Shown here piece after piece: positions 21,519-34,900 of a stretch of 64,000 nucleotides of DNA (position 1 is its first letter; every line of letters begins with the position of its first letter). Location of the stretch: the NCBI GenBank assembly GCA_020631735.1, contig CM036168.1, positions 100,770,036 through 100,834,035 of the forward strand, in the 5' to 3' direction. The notes under the pieces are model-generated. The model was given only the letters and a program-made list of their open reading frames with translations. It had not been told where the DNA came from and did not search any database. The DNA comes from Saccharum officinarum. Its lineage: Eukaryota; Streptophyta; Magnoliopsida; Poales; Poaceae. The translations under genes were made by a program, and so were the position numbers.

Positions 21519-23220
21519 GAGCATCTCCAAGAGTTTGGTAAAACTCACTTGCCAAATCTTGTGTTTTAGCAAGTTGTAAAAATATTTGGCAAGTCAAAAT
21601 TTATACTATCTCCAAGAGATTGCCATTTGAGCTTGGTAAACTTAAAAGTTAGGCCCACAAACCATCAACCGGACCAACAGAATAGCGCGGCTTGGCCTCC
21701 TCGCGCGGTTCAGCTCGTTCCTTTTCACGTGAAGCGCCGCCGCCACGTCTTCTCGTTCCCTCGCGCGACAGACTACCGCGACCACGGCGCAGCTGTTCAT
21801 CATCAACATCGGCCAAGCATCATTTCCTCCAAGGCACCGTTTAGATGCCAAAAATTTTGCCAAAATTTTCAGATTCTCCGTCACATCGAATCTTTGAACA
21901 CATGCATGAAGCATTAAATATAGATAAAAAATAAAACTAATTACACAGTTTAGACGAAATGGACGAGACAAATCTTTTAAGCCTAATTAGACCATGATTG
22001 GACAATATTTACCAAATAATAACGAAACTGCTACAGTAGCGTTTCGCTAAAAATTTTGGCAACTAAACAGCCCCCAAGACGCCCAACCCAGGTGAGATAT
22101 ATAGATCTCCGTTCTCCCAATTCCAATCGCTTCTCTCGCCCTGGACGCTGAACACAGCTGCGTAGATACATATTAATTCTTACAACACTTGTTGGTCAGG
22201 GATCTTTGCTAACATTCAACCAGCCCGAGCAAACTACTTTGTCCTCTTTCCAATGAAAATTTTTTGACCTCCTTGTTCCTCCCTTTGTGCTACGGCTTAC
22301 CTGCACTTCCTCATGACGACTCTGAGTGCCTTGGCTGTCTGGAATGGCCATCTCGTCCAAACCAACAACATGAGAGTCTTCTCCATTGAGAAGAATCTCC
22401 AACAAGAAATTTCCATCTTCTCCTTCCATCAGTCTACAAAATTTATGACAAAATATACAATTTAGAATGCTGTTGTCCATAAACCATCAACAGGAACCCT
22501 ATCATGACTATCAGATCAACCATGTACTACCCTAGCAGATCACGGACTACCCTAAACCTTCTTCTCTGAAACTTCTCTAAATTGACGAATAAACCATCAA
22601 CATGAACCCTATCATGACTTTCAGATCAATCTGGTAAATCTACTAAACCTTCTCTGAAATGACGAACTAGCTGTTCTTCTGCAGATCGGACTGGCCTAGT
22701 AGATGACGAACTACCCTAGCTACGTCAAGATCGGAGCTCTCATCGATACACTACCCTAGCTATGTCAAGTCACGAACTACCCTACCAACCTCAATATCGG
22801 AGATGGGGAATAGGAGGATCGAGCCACCATACCTGAACGATGGATCGGCTGCCTTCGCGTCGAACGGAAGAGAGGACCGGCAGCGTCGCGATGGATCTTC
22901 TCCAGCGGTGTTTTGCGTCGAAGAGGAATAGAGGACCGAGGAATAGGCGATGACTTTGTAGACTGGATCGATCCTTCAGATGGCGCGCGATCGAGAAAGA
23001 AACGTGGGAAGCCTTCGCGCGTGCGGGAGAGGAGCGCTGGGGACAGAATTCGTGAGATGGCAAGCCACACCGCGCGCGCATATATCCGCGCGCGAGGAGC
23101 CGCGATGGCAACTTGCCAAAGATAGCAACCTCTTTTGCCAAGCTGTTGGAGGGTGGAATTTCATGTTTTGCCAAAAAAACAAGGATGGCAAGTTGATTTA
23201 AGGAGTTGTTGGAGATGCTC
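21519..23220 (-). mobile_element. PIF/Harbinger derivative with Myb-like ORF fragment
   Basis: Left end GAGCATCTCCAAGAG and right end TTGTTGGAGATGCTC are inverted repeats flanked by TTA on both sides (21516-21518 and 23221-23223), the target duplication of PIF/Harbinger elements. On the minus strand, 22196-22480 encodes RRSKNFHWKEDKVVCSGWLN. This resembles the start of the Myb/SANT-like ORF1 protein of plant Harbinger elements, with an aromatic-rich W..ED..V..GWL pattern. No DDE transposase is visible, so it is non-autonomous. A Tourist-like MITE is nested at 21833-22075. Confidence 0.7.
21833..22075. mobile_element. Tourist-like MITE, same family, copy c
   Basis: Ends GGCACCGTTTAGATGCC and GGCAACTAAACAGCCCC form an inverted repeat. 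The core matches copies a and b (CACATCGAATCTTTGAA, AGCATTAAATATAG, GACGAGACAAATC, CTACAGTAGC). Nested in the PIF/Harbinger element. Confidence 0.8.
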
Positions 23221-23223
23221 TTA

Positions 23224-24674
23224 CACTATTGAGCTAAACTCAGCCGCAGAATCCACAGCACGTGATTGGGGCCGGTCTAGGGGCATCCAACTTTTCCACT
23301 ATTGAGCTAAACTCAAAACGCATTTATCTGGGTGCATAGGTGTTGACGACCTAAACAACCCAAACTTTGTGCCAAGCCTCAGCATCTCACAGCCTTCTCA
23401 TCAAATGGAGGCTTCTAATCTTGGGTTAGTTAACAAAAGCCTTCACATCAACATCGATCGGTGAATCTTCACCGCACAGGGAACCAAATCCTACTAGCTG
23501 CAATCAAAGCCAAATATTTCTCTCAAAACACTTCCCAAAATCTGTCTGTAGTCCAGTAGTTGGTTCGATGGGTTAATGTATACCAGAAGAAGCCTCAACT
23601 TGGGACGATGCGGAATTCATTATAAAATTAATTCTTTACTGCATGGATGCTTAGAGGGCAGCTATGTCAGACCTAGAGCAGGGACAGGTAACCGAAGACA
23701 CTTTAGACATCTCGGATGCAATAATACCGATTCTGTTATGTGAAAATAACGGTTGTAATCATTTACCTGTTGTCCTGTTATACAACGTTATCGTCAGTTG
23801 GAAACTCTCCCCTCACATCTCTCTCAAATAAAATAATCAACAAATAGACAAGAGAGACAGATATAGATGGAGCCTTTCTTTTTTAGGACCTTTACAATGG
23901 GCTGACATGATTATGGGCCACTTATTTCTCTTGATTTGATGGTTTATATACTTATTGCGAACACAAGATTGATATGTGCCCTTGTGGTTCGAATTTATGA
24001 TGAGTGATTGTCAACGTGTTTCGCGTCTTAGGTTGAGTTTGTGAACTAACCATGACGTGAGTTCGGTTATGCAATGTGTCTCTTGGCTTGTGGTGCGTAG
24101 GTGTGGAGCTCGGAGGTGGTGGTTGACAGCGAGGTGAAGGTCAGTAGAGATGTGCCGTGCCGATACACTAGGAGCAGTGAAGGACGGACGTGAGGCTTGG
24201 ATTGAGGGACCAGGAGGCCGGGTAACCAGCCACGGTGGCTGACATTTGGGGACATTGACAAGCGCAAGTGTACATGAATGAGTGATCGTGTTGATCGAGT
24301 CAAGACGGCGGTCGAGCAAGTCGAGCGGAGGCTCTGGAAGACTTGGTGGCCGGGCGGTCGAGAACAGAGGTGACACACATCGAGTTGTAGGGGACGCGTA
24401 TGGAGTACGCTACCCGCAAGCGGTTTGGTGGGTTGAGCCTCAAAACCACCGGGTGGACGATTTTTGGGTTTGAGCCTCAAAACCCGGGTGCGGTTCCGGT
24501 GGGAATCGAAGGCGGCATGTGGCGTCATCGTGAGGCTTGCATCGAGGCAAAGCTAAGTCATGAAGGGTGCATGGCCGTCGGATCAATAATCATCTTAAGT
24601 TGGTTCATAATACCCTTTGAGTTGGGTGGTTCGCTCTAGTGTATTAGCATCAATAAATAAGAGGGGGATGCCCT
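23224..24674. other. Spacer, nothing recognised
   Basis: No gene motif. The open frames at 24011-24528 on the minus strand overlap each other in two frames and have no domain. Confidence 0.45.
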
Positions 24675-26282
24675 TGAAAGCATTTAGGCCCCTAGTAGGT
24701 TTTAGTGATTAATGACGACGTAAGATTATTGTGACTAACGTGTGTTTTGCAGAGACAATTTGAGTTAGGTCACGATAATGGCAATTGTTTGGGTAATCAA
24801 TGGTTTTCATGCCCCTATCGATAGAATTCGTTTCGGTTTTCAAATGATGGACGACAAGGTTAAGGATGGACTAGTTCTAAGTGTCGATTGGCATTGGAGA
24901 GACACTTAGAGTAGTTTAGAACTTTGTTTTTTCTTTGGCCGTACTATTAAGGGGGGGTATGAAGTAGTAGCTTGACCTAGGTGAGTCTAATGTGTTAGGT
25001 GTGGTGTACACTTATCAAACTTAGTATGAGGTAGCTCAGGGATGGCCCAAAGATCAAGTGGAACAAACCCCGTTAACAAAGATTTTGAATTGGATGTGAT
25101 TTGGTTGGTTCGATTTGCTTCGGACCCTGCTTGTCACCTCGGTCCGAACATGGATGGAGGGTCCGGAGGGTACGTGGCAGCTCTAGGGAGGCCCTCAGAC
25201 CTAGGGTAGCTCCGGACCCTGGCAAAGGGAGCCTCCAGACTCTGGTGCTAGGATCCGGTTGCCTACGGCTTGTTCTAGGGCATTCAAACTCAGTGAACAG
25301 TGTGGGTCCAGACCGTCGTAGAGGTGAGTTCGAAGCGTTACAGAAATGTTTCAGAGAGGATATTTGGCTCTAGATCCGGTCCGGAGGGAGTGTCCGGACT
25401 GTTAGGGTTCGAACCCTACAACGATATTCTCTGATAGTAGTACCTGCACTGTAGGTTCTGTGAGAGTCGGACTCAGGGGGAGTTGGTCCGAACACAGGTG
25501 AGTCTGGTCCGAAGCACGTGCAGAAAAGGGGAATTGTGCCCAACGATTATGTTTGAGTGTGGGGTGTATAAATACATCTCCAACTCATCCAAATATTCTC
25601 TCTTGTCCATTTGTTTAGCTAAGGAAACACTTTGAAGTGCAAAGCAGAACAAGAGTCTAGTAGGGTGATTGAGATTTGATAATCAAAGATTAAGGACCTC
25701 ATTAGTGCATAGAGAGTAGCAAGTGTGCATCCACCTTTTCTCATTAGGCTTGTCTTGGTCAAGTGAGAGTTTGTGTTTGTTACTCTTGGTGATCACCATC
25801 ACCTAGACGGCTCGGTGGTGATCGAAAGTTTGGTGATCATCCGGCGGAGCTTGTGGGTGACCCAAGTTATGGTGTGAGCGGTTGAGGATGATTCACCATG
25901 ATAGAGTGTCAAAGAATCAGCCCATAGAGAACACTTGATCCCTGCACATATCAAGGGAGAGCTACACCCTTGCGCAGGTGCTCCAATGAGGACTAGTGGG
26001 GAGTGGTGACTCTTTGATACCTCAAAAAAACATCGCCACATTTCTCTTCCTCTCTTTATTTTGAGCATTTACATTTGAGCAATTCAATTTATGTCTTTAC
26101 ATTCTTAGAATTGCCATGCTAGAGTAGGATTGGAACCTAGGGTGCAAAACTTTTATGTGGTAGAACAATAGAGAACACATTTAGGTACTAGGGGTGAAAT
26201 GGGCTAAGTGTAGGGCTTAATTATTGCAAAAAAATTTAAATTAGCCCAATTCACCCTCCTTTGGGCATCTTGATCCTTTCAC
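24675..26282 (+). mobile_element. Solo LTR (1.6 kb)
   Basis: Starts TGAAAGCATTTAGGCCCC and ends CATCTTGATCCTTTCA, so the ends TGAAAG/CTTTCA are a perfect 6-bp inverted repeat. A TATAAATA box lies near 25567-25575. Sequence after the right end lacks the tRNA-Met primer site (TGGTATCAGAG) that would follow a complete 5' LTR, so this is a solo or broken LTR. The flanking 5-mers GCCCT and CCCCA match only in the middle, so the duplication is decayed. Confidence 0.65.
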
Positions 26283-27430
26283 CCCAAACACCCTTCACCT
26301 CTCTTGCTCTCTCTCTCACCCTCAGACTCACTCTCTCCCTCACTCTAGGGTTCCAAGAGAGGTCCACGGATTTTGTTCATGTTCGTGTAATCCGAATTCA
26401 TGAACCTTATGTGGGAATGGAGGCCCTTACCTCCTCTTGTCCTCCGGGATTCAAGATTTGAGCTGTGTTCATGTGAATCACGTTTTATGTTCTTCGCGTT
26501 CTTATTTTTCCCCTTCCCCTTTTGCTTCGATTCGTCATTTTGGGATGGTTTGAGTTCATTCCTTTTCATCTAAGATGAACTAGGACATGAGTAGATCTCT
26601 TCCACCGAAGGATTTCATCTAAATCTTCACGAGTTTATAGATCAGGGCGATTCAAGTTTTGAGGAAGAAAAACCATCGTTCGTCACATGATTTAAGTTTC
26701 CCATTGATTGGCTAAGTTTCGGGCGATGATCTTTTAGAGATAGCTCACCTACTGTCTTGTGATCATTTGGTCCAAATTTGGTGGCAGTTCGTTTTAATTT
26801 GGCTGCAAATCAGATGATTTTGTGTCCAGGCGGTTTTCGGGCTATCTATTTCTGTGCTGATTCGTGAGTCCTGGACAGTCCGGGGTGCTCCCGAGGACAG
26901 TCCGCCCATCGAGGCCGAGCATAGGTGAGCTCGGTGCTCAGCCCCCAGGCACGGACAGTCCGCCACCTCCAAGTTGATAGCGTTCAGAACCTGTTCTCAG
27001 CTTTAGTTTTCGCCGATTTGAACTGCAGACGGTCTGCTCCTTGGTCGCGGACTATCCGGTGTTCATTTTTCAGCAGCGTATAGAATCATTTCTCTCGGTC
27101 GAGTTTTTGATTCTTGAACTGCGGACTATCTATGGTACTGTAGCAGACTATCCATTGTATTGTAGTAGTACTGTTTTCTTCCACCTCTTGTGCGTTTGTG
27201 CTCCGATTTAAGTTTCATCTTTTGCATTGGCTTTCTACCGATCTATGGAACTTTTCTAGGTACTCTTGACACCATTTGGCTCGTGATTATATCACTTTTA
27301 CGTGAGTGCTTTTTGGGGGGTCGATTTTAGGACTGTGACTGAATATTTTGAAAGAAATTTGAAGCTCGCATTCACCCCCTTCTGGTCGTCGTTCTTGGTC
27401 CTTCACTTGTACTAAGATTCTCAAGAAAAA
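26283..27430. other. Probable LTR remnant with GGACAGTCCG motifs
   Basis: Contains repeated palindromic GGACAGTCCG/GGACTATCC motifs (about 26875-27150) and ends near 27404 in ATTCACCCCC..TTGGTCCTTCA, the way several grass LTRs end. The left boundary is not visible. Confidence 0.4.
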
Positions 27431-27639
27431 AGATATACTACATTAATCCTTTAAGTAGTATGAAATATTATTTTAAAATATTATTAAGTATTATGGGTAT
27501 CATGAAAAAAGTAATAGCAATAATTTCATTGATTTTTAAGGCTGAATTGATACACTCATTCTTTGGCGAAAAAAAGAAAATTGATCACTCTTTGAGGAAA
27601 AAAAGAAAATTAAAAAGATTCATTTTTTCATATGTTGCC

Positions 27640-27990
27640 CGTTCTTCTCCGTACCGGTCATTCCCGACGGCACGATGGTGGATTGAGATCAGGCGACGGC
27701 GAACTGGCGAGATGCGTCCTCCTCCTCCGCATCAGGCCCTCGCCGGAGTGGATGTTGGAGGAGGACGCGTGCCTGGAGCACCTCGTCAAGGAGAAGAAGG
27801 GCTGGAGCCGAGTGGCCTGCGACACGATGACGCGCTCCCCTCAGCAATGCGGCGATAGGTGGCATGAACACCTCGCCTGTGACCTCTACCACCGCCCCTT
27901 CACTATACAAGGAGCTGCAGCGCCTCGTTCTGTGCCACGCCGGCCGCTAGAAGGAGATCAGGCATGCAATGCACGACTAGGGTTAGTGGC
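27640..27990 (+). pseudogene. MYB-repeat gene fragment
   Basis: The plus frame at about 27716-27900 reads EWMLEEDACLEHLV, KGWSRVACDTM, TRSPQQCGDRWHEHL. This is a complete MYB repeat with the three regularly spaced tryptophans (17 and 18 residues apart) and the RSPQQCxDRWHxHL pattern of the second repeat in 3R-type or MYB98-like proteins. After the residues PFT the next repeat continues only in another frame (YKELQRLVLCHAGR, stop, KEIRHAMHD). So there is a frameshift plus a TAG where the conserved tryptophan should be. The first repeat and the rest of the gene are absent. It is a relic, possibly a transposon-carried fragment. Confidence 0.65.
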
Positions 27991-28978
27991 TCTTATGCCT
28001 GATGAATGACAAGGAAGGAACAAGGTTTGGGAAGCCATGCTGTTTCACGAATCTCTTTTCATTTTCGCAACCAAACAGTATTTGGAATTTGGTAGTGAGA
28101 GAGATTCCTCATGTGTGATTCCTATGCCAACCAAACACAAAATTTGGTGTTCATGAGCAATGCAAGTCCTTTATAGATTTTGTATTGGAGTCCAATTCAA
28201 TTCATTGAAGGCAATTTAGAGATTCAAACGGACCCCAAACATTTTCTTTCGTTAAGCAACCTAGCTATATGTTATCTTAATTGTTCTCCGACTTCTCTCC
28301 TACTCGAGCTGGTCCTGACTCCTGACAATTGTCTCAACGGAATTTTCTTCCCTATTACATGGCAAACCCATAATGCATTTTTCTTTCTTTCTTATTTTTG
28401 TGAAGATGCTGCAAATTTTTTCAAGCCAAAACACAACATATGAATGGTATGTCCGTTGGGTACAACATGAATGTGTCATGGCAGATTAGGTAGATGTTCA
28501 AACAAAGAAAAGATTCAGAACAATCTAATACTACATGTTCAAATAGATCGATGTTCAGACATTCAGAATTAAACACAATCTAATCAACATGAAGAAACTG
28601 TTTAGTGATCAGGCGGACAGGCTCATATTCACACACTCAGAATTAAACAATTGATGAAATCCATCTTTTTGGGTGGACCACAGATTTTCTTGCTGTGTTT
28701 GTTTTTGTCTTGCCCTTGTTAACTATCTTGCCCTTATTTGCAGATCGACCATCCTCCATTGGTTTTGTCTAGCCGTTATTTGCAAATCGATCATCCTTAT
28801 TGCTACCCATTGTTTCTGTTTTGCTCTTGTTAGTAACCTCTGTCTCGCACTTCTTTCCAGATCCACCGTCCTTGTTGCTACCCTTTGTGTTTGTCTTGCC
28901 CTCATCATCCTTACCAACAGCTTCATTACCGACAGCCATCCTGGCAACACCAATTTGAGCTTCAATTGTTAGGAGCTT
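27991..28978. other. Spacer downstream of the NOP58-like gene
   Basis: AT-rich. 28680-28970 has imperfect repeats of a CTTGCCCTTGTT/CAGATCGACC-like block, giving open frames on both strands that are unlikely to be real. Confidence 0.4.
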
Positions 28979-31900
28979 CTAATGTGCACACTTTCTCTGT
29001 TTGTAAATATCTGAAAGCCTTTTCAGGGACTGCAGGATTTCTTGTTTGTCACAATTAGCAATAGCTTTTCCGGCATCTTTAGGCACATCCATTAGCTTTG
29101 ATCCCAAACCACTAGCAATCTGTACAAAACAAAACACATTTTATTTATCAATTACTCCAGATCCGTTTATTGGTAATGCATTGACTATATTAACAAACTT
29201 AGTCAGGCGTTCAACCTCAGGGAGCCCAATTTCTTCCTCAAACTTAGGAACCAGAACCTCTGCGATCATGCTTGCATAGGTCACATCATTTTCATTGACT
29301 ACGATCTCAGAAACATAACAATCGCATTTGTTGCGTAAAGCATCAGAAGTTGTCTTGAGGATTATGTCAAGAATTTTCACATAACCAAACACATATATGA
29401 GATCTACAGTTATCTGAAATGGATAATAAAAAAGAAATCAAATAAACCCAATCATATAAAATTCAAGAAGGTACAACAATCAATTACACAAATAAATCAT
29501 AAAGAAGCTGAAGTTCTTGAAAATACAGTACAATATGTACCGACTACTTGTGAGTTAGCATGATCACAGGGCAATACCAACAAATTAGAAATACACATAA
29601 ATTACACATGGTTGCAGACAAAACTACTTGATGATGAACAATAATGGGATCTAATTACATGTGTAAAGGATGCTACCGAAAAGTAATGAAATGACTCAAG
29701 TATCACTACAAAACCGTTGAATTTAGTAACATGAATATTTGACCATAAGTGCGAAGTACTTTGGTAGGAAGTTTAATCACTGGCCATTAACATAAAAATA
29801 GTGCATCCAGTAATCATGGGCCGACACGGGCACTGTATCATCGGCTAGAGTTTGGAGATTAGTTTTCCTCATTTGTTGGGATTAGTTCATTAGGAGTCAA
29901 GTTACCTCATCTATATATAGATGGGGATTGTACCCCTTCTCCTATCCCTGCCCTTGTGGTACGGTTGCTGCCTTGGACAAGGTCGTGCCGCTTGGGTCCA
30001 GGGCAATCTAGTTCGGTACATGACAATTGGTATCAGTTAGCTTTGGTTTCGATCCCATGGAGGTTGCCGTCGAGAAGCTCGCAGAACTGGGTCCAACAGT
30101 TTGCTGATCTTGCCAGGCGTGTCAAGGACCTTGCAGAGAAGCCCCTTGCTCTCTGTGCCTGCACTGGACGAACCCCTTGCTGTGGTGTTGTCGGAGGAGA
30201 TCAAGGTGCGACATTTTTGCGTTGTGCCTTTTTTTTCGAAAGCGTGCATTGCACGTGCTTCATTAAGGGAAGTTAGAGTAAAGATACACGGCCCGGGTGG
30301 CTTGACGACGAGTTGCCATAGGCCAACATCGGGTGGAACACAAACAATAATCACCGGCTCAAACGGTGGTGCCTAGGTAGTTGTACCATGTGAGGAAACT
30401 ATTGTGCGACTGAAGCGACGCACACTGATGTTCAAGCCTCATGCATTCCAGAAGATGAGTCCAGCCTCGCCATGGTCCACGTCCAGCGGACACCACGCAT
30501 GGGGAAGATCTCACGCAATGCTTCCCGCTTTGAGGACGAGATTGGATCGCCGAAAGTTTCGTGGAACTTGGTGGAGATTGTGGCGTCCGGTGTATTAGTC
30601 ACCACGTGATCAGGTCGCCCAGCCCACTTGTTCAGCATGACACGTCGGGCCTGCTTCTTCGGTTGAGGATCGCGGAAGGCCGATTTGGCGGCCAGGCGGT
30701 TGCTGCGACGAGGGATCTAGTCGTCGTCGACGGCCCTTGCAGTCTGGGCGCGAGGCGGAGTCTTGATCAGAGGCTCCTGTAACGGTAGCCTCATGGAGTC
30801 GATAAAGGCTGCCACTGAAGCTGCTGTAGGCGCGGCAGCAACAGGCGCGGGAGCTGTTGGCGGTTCGGCAGCATCCTCACCACCCACCCCCGGCGCCTCA
30901 GCATCCGCAAAGCTGAGCTGGACCATACGTGGCGGCGAACGGGAGTCCTCCAGCGCTGCCTGGGCCTCTAGAGAGGCAGCTGTAACACCCTAGGTGTTAT
31001 CTTGGCTAGTTTGGGCACTAACCTTGCATAGCTTAGCATGATCCACTCCTATCATGAACCTAGCATCTTGTTGATCAAGCTCAAGTGATGAAACATTCAT
31101 TTTGGACTAGTGAACACCTCTGTTCACTATTGAAACATAAGCTTGTACTTAAGTGCTGTTATGCATGGTATGCTTTGACCATGTGTCCTCTATACCAGTA
31201 CTTGTTGTACATGTTGGTAAACATCTTTGTAATGGGTGATCATCATGTAAGAAGACCCGGAAACAGGAAACATAATGATAAAACATATGTAACAATCATT
31301 GTTATTTTATGCTTCCATTATGTGCTAATTAGGGATCTTGTGTAAATGATACTTGTGATGGTCTAACATGTGCTCTAGCACCTTCACTATGCTTAGGGTA
31401 CCTATTGGAGCAATGTTCATGTTGACCATATTGCCTAATTAAGCTTCTAAGCATCAGTTTGACCTAATTTGACCCTAGGAGCTCTTTTTCTTCCCTATTT
31501 AAAAAGTGCTTCAAGATGAGTTTGCATGTTGATGCACTTTTAAACAAAAGTATAGCAAAATTGTTGTGGAACAAAAGTCCTTTAATGAGCATCTCATGAA
31601 AATGGCTGGAAAATGCTCAGATGGGGCCCTCAAGTCAGGATCTCATACTGTTTCCACACTTAGAAAATATTCCAAGTCTGAACTAACATTTCAGTTTCAT
31701 GTGCACTACTTTGGAGCACTGTATCTCTCAAACTAAGCAGAACCAGCTCAGGATTTTATTGGCAACTTTGTAGATCTCATGTAGCCCTACACTTTTGTAA
31801 ATTGCACCTTGAGCTAAATCGAAACGGATTGAGAACTATAGGAACGAGAAGGGGGCGGATTCAGTCGGTTGGAGAGGGACTGAATCGTTCTTCAGTTGAA

Positions 31901-34900
31901 ACGGAGCTGAGCTCGTGGCCGACCGGTTTCAGGCCGCTTGCGCCGCGTGGCGTCGATACGTCGACGGGAGGCCACGACGCCTGGCTAGGGGCGCGTTAAG
32001 ACGACGCCAACCCACTGCTCTGCTCCATTCACTTCTCCTTTCCCTTCTCGATCACGCCGAAGCGGAGAAGCTCACCGTCGCGCGGCCGCGAGCTCCGGTG
32101 AGCCCGTGCGCGTGAACCACCATGCCTCAGCCCACCCAACTCCACCTAAAGCTCCGCATTGCTCTGCTCTTCATCGAAATCGCCTTGCATTGGGGAAAAA
32201 GTCAAGCCTTAGGGAGCAGTTCTCGATTTCCTCTTCACTGGTGCTCGGTCCGCCATGAAAGGAGTTCGAACTCCGCGCGGCCAGCCTCACTAGATCTCCC
32301 TCTCCTACAACTTGTTCCTGTTTCTGAGTTGCATTAGGGGGTAGATCATGAAACCCTAGAGAATCAAAGCTCTACTGAGTTCATCGCATCGGAACGGGCC
32401 TTGACGCCGCGCGCGTCCGCCATTGCCGCCCAAGAGCTCGAGTCCAATCTCTCCATGCCCATGCATTCTTTGGTAAATTCGATCAATGTCTAGGGTTTCT
32501 GGGTTAGTCTTATTGTTGTGTGCTTGATGGAACCGCCAGCCGGAGTTTCACCGGAGCGGAACGCTGCGACCCCGCCGCCGTCGGCAATGCCCCCCCATGG
32601 AGCCACCGCGCACGTGGTCAGCAGCCCACCGACCACCTCGGACCGCACTACGGACGCCTATGGACGCGCCTCGCCGCCCTAGAGCTTTTCCACTACTTCC
32701 CCGCGGCCGCCGACGACCTCACCGGTCGGAGATGGCCGGCGGCCAAACCTCCTCTATTTCCGGTGAACGGAGGAAGCCGACATCCGCTCTCCCTGTCCCT
32801 CTGTGGGTCGTTGACAGGCGGGCCCGACAGAATAGTGGGTCCCTCGCGTCAGTTAAGTAGTGTTTGGTCTGGGGTACAGATCCGGGTACACCTAGCAATT
32901 TCAACAGGGTTTGAGTAATTCCGATTTTGAATTTCAGATTTCATGTAAATCTTCAAATATTCATATCTCATGCTAGGAGACTCCAAAAATAGTAAAAGTG
33001 GACTTTTTGGAAACCTTGAGAAGAGAGCTATGTAATAGAGTCATAAAATGTTACATGTTTGTAAATATTTTCTGATGTCTTTATTTAGGCTTTAAAAGTG
33101 CTCTAGAAATGCTTATAAACTTGACCAGAGCAAGATCTGGAGTTTTAGAACCCCAAAAATGGTGATTCTTGTTTTGTTAATTTTGTGATGACATGTACTT
33201 GCTAGGAAAAATGTTAAACACACTATTTATTCACTGTTTTCTTAGGGTTTCGATTTGACCTTGTTAAATAAGGAAAATTACATTTTATTACTTGTCATTT
33301 TATATCTTGAGTTGTGATGCTCCAAATGATATGAAATTTTTATGGTAGTCTTGTCAGGGTATGTATGTACTGTGGTATAAAATTCTTGGTCATTGCTTAC
33401 TGTATGCTCAAGTTATTGAGTTAACTTGTTTATGGCTTAATAAATAGCTTATAAATAAGATATAAATGATAAAATAGAAAATGTTGTCCCTTTACCTTAG
33501 TATGATGTTTCTCTATCATATTGATTCATAATATGGCCTTGTGTTCACAGAAAATATTGAGTTTTAGGTTTAATTTGCTTTTACATGATTTATTGCAATA
33601 GCTATTTGTCTTTTTCATAGAGGTTGATATACTTGTCTAAATGGCATGAAATTTGGACAGTAGACTTTTGAGAGCATTTGTAGACCCCTGTAATTTTGGT
33701 AGAATTTATTGAGCATCTTCATGATGTGGTCATAATTCCACCTAATTATCTAAATAAATTAAGAAAATGTATTAAAAGAACTTATTTAGTAATTGACACT
33801 AAGTTTTCTGGTGTTCATTAGTCATGTATGAAATGTTGGTAAAGTTGGTTTTATCCAATTATATGTTTGCAACATAAGTTAATAATTATTTCTTGCAAAT
33901 GAGGTTTCTGAACAGATTTGAGAATATTGTTAATTACCCTATGCAAATGATGTTTTCATGTCTTGTGTGCTATAACAAAGTTGTTGTGAATTTCATAATC
34001 TAGCTGCTGTAAAAATTTGGTGGCATTTGGCCATATGGTTTAGAAACTACAGCTGTTTAAAGTTAGGTTACAGAATTGCTTACTCTCTGTCTTGTTAGAC
34101 CAGTTTCTGGGTTTATGTAAATTCGACATATTAAACTTTGGAATCATGCTGTGATGTTTATAAATGAATTGTAGAGAATTTCATAAGCTTTCCAGAATGT
34201 CATTTTGCAAGTCATTTGGATTTAGGGATCTCCAGTTATGATTAAATTACTGAGCTACTGTATGTATGTCCAGAAAGTAGCAGATTCTAGTTCTAGTACT
34301 TTGATTAACTTTGTCATGCTTGGGTTTGATGATACCTGGGTGGTACCCTAAGATCTTGTGAGACTTGGTTCTTGATTGATGTGCTTGCCCTCTTCTATGT
34401 TATATCTTAATGAGGATTAAGTTAATTAGCTCTAGGGTTTATGTGAACTTTGGTATGCTTGCATGATTACTTTGTTTATTGCACTTCTATGCATTCATAC
34501 ATATGCACTGTTGCACCTCATTTAGGTACGCTAGCAGAAACGCGTGAAGGATCTAAGGTGGAGCCAAACCCGAAGATGGAGTTGGTGGATCCATCCCGAA
34601 GATCGAAGGACCGGACAAGTGGTAGATTGGAAGATGCTCGCCAAGTGAATTCATCTGACATACTCTAACTTGAGTCGGATCCCAGGCAAGCCCCGGAGCA
34701 TTATAAGCCTCCTATCTTCAAAGCAATTAATTCTATATATGTTATAAGTATTGTTGCATTAAGTGGTAGGAGTTGGTTGGAAACCCTTGCTGCATTATAT
34801 CATTCCTTGTCCAGATATATGAATCCCTGAATCCTACATAGACTAGGATCGAGTAGATGCTTATCTATGCTTTAAGCGGTAGAAGTCAGGTGATTTCCTG

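Noticed and set aside
22791..23201. Overlapping frames of 70-127 residues on both strands
   Set aside because: They sit in the GC-rich right arm of the PIF/Harbinger element and share no motif.
31802..32918. Set of small open frames (65-132 residues) repeated at 41505-42562
   Set aside because: They recur because both copies are LTRs; a C-run length change alters the frame, so no selection for protein is visible.
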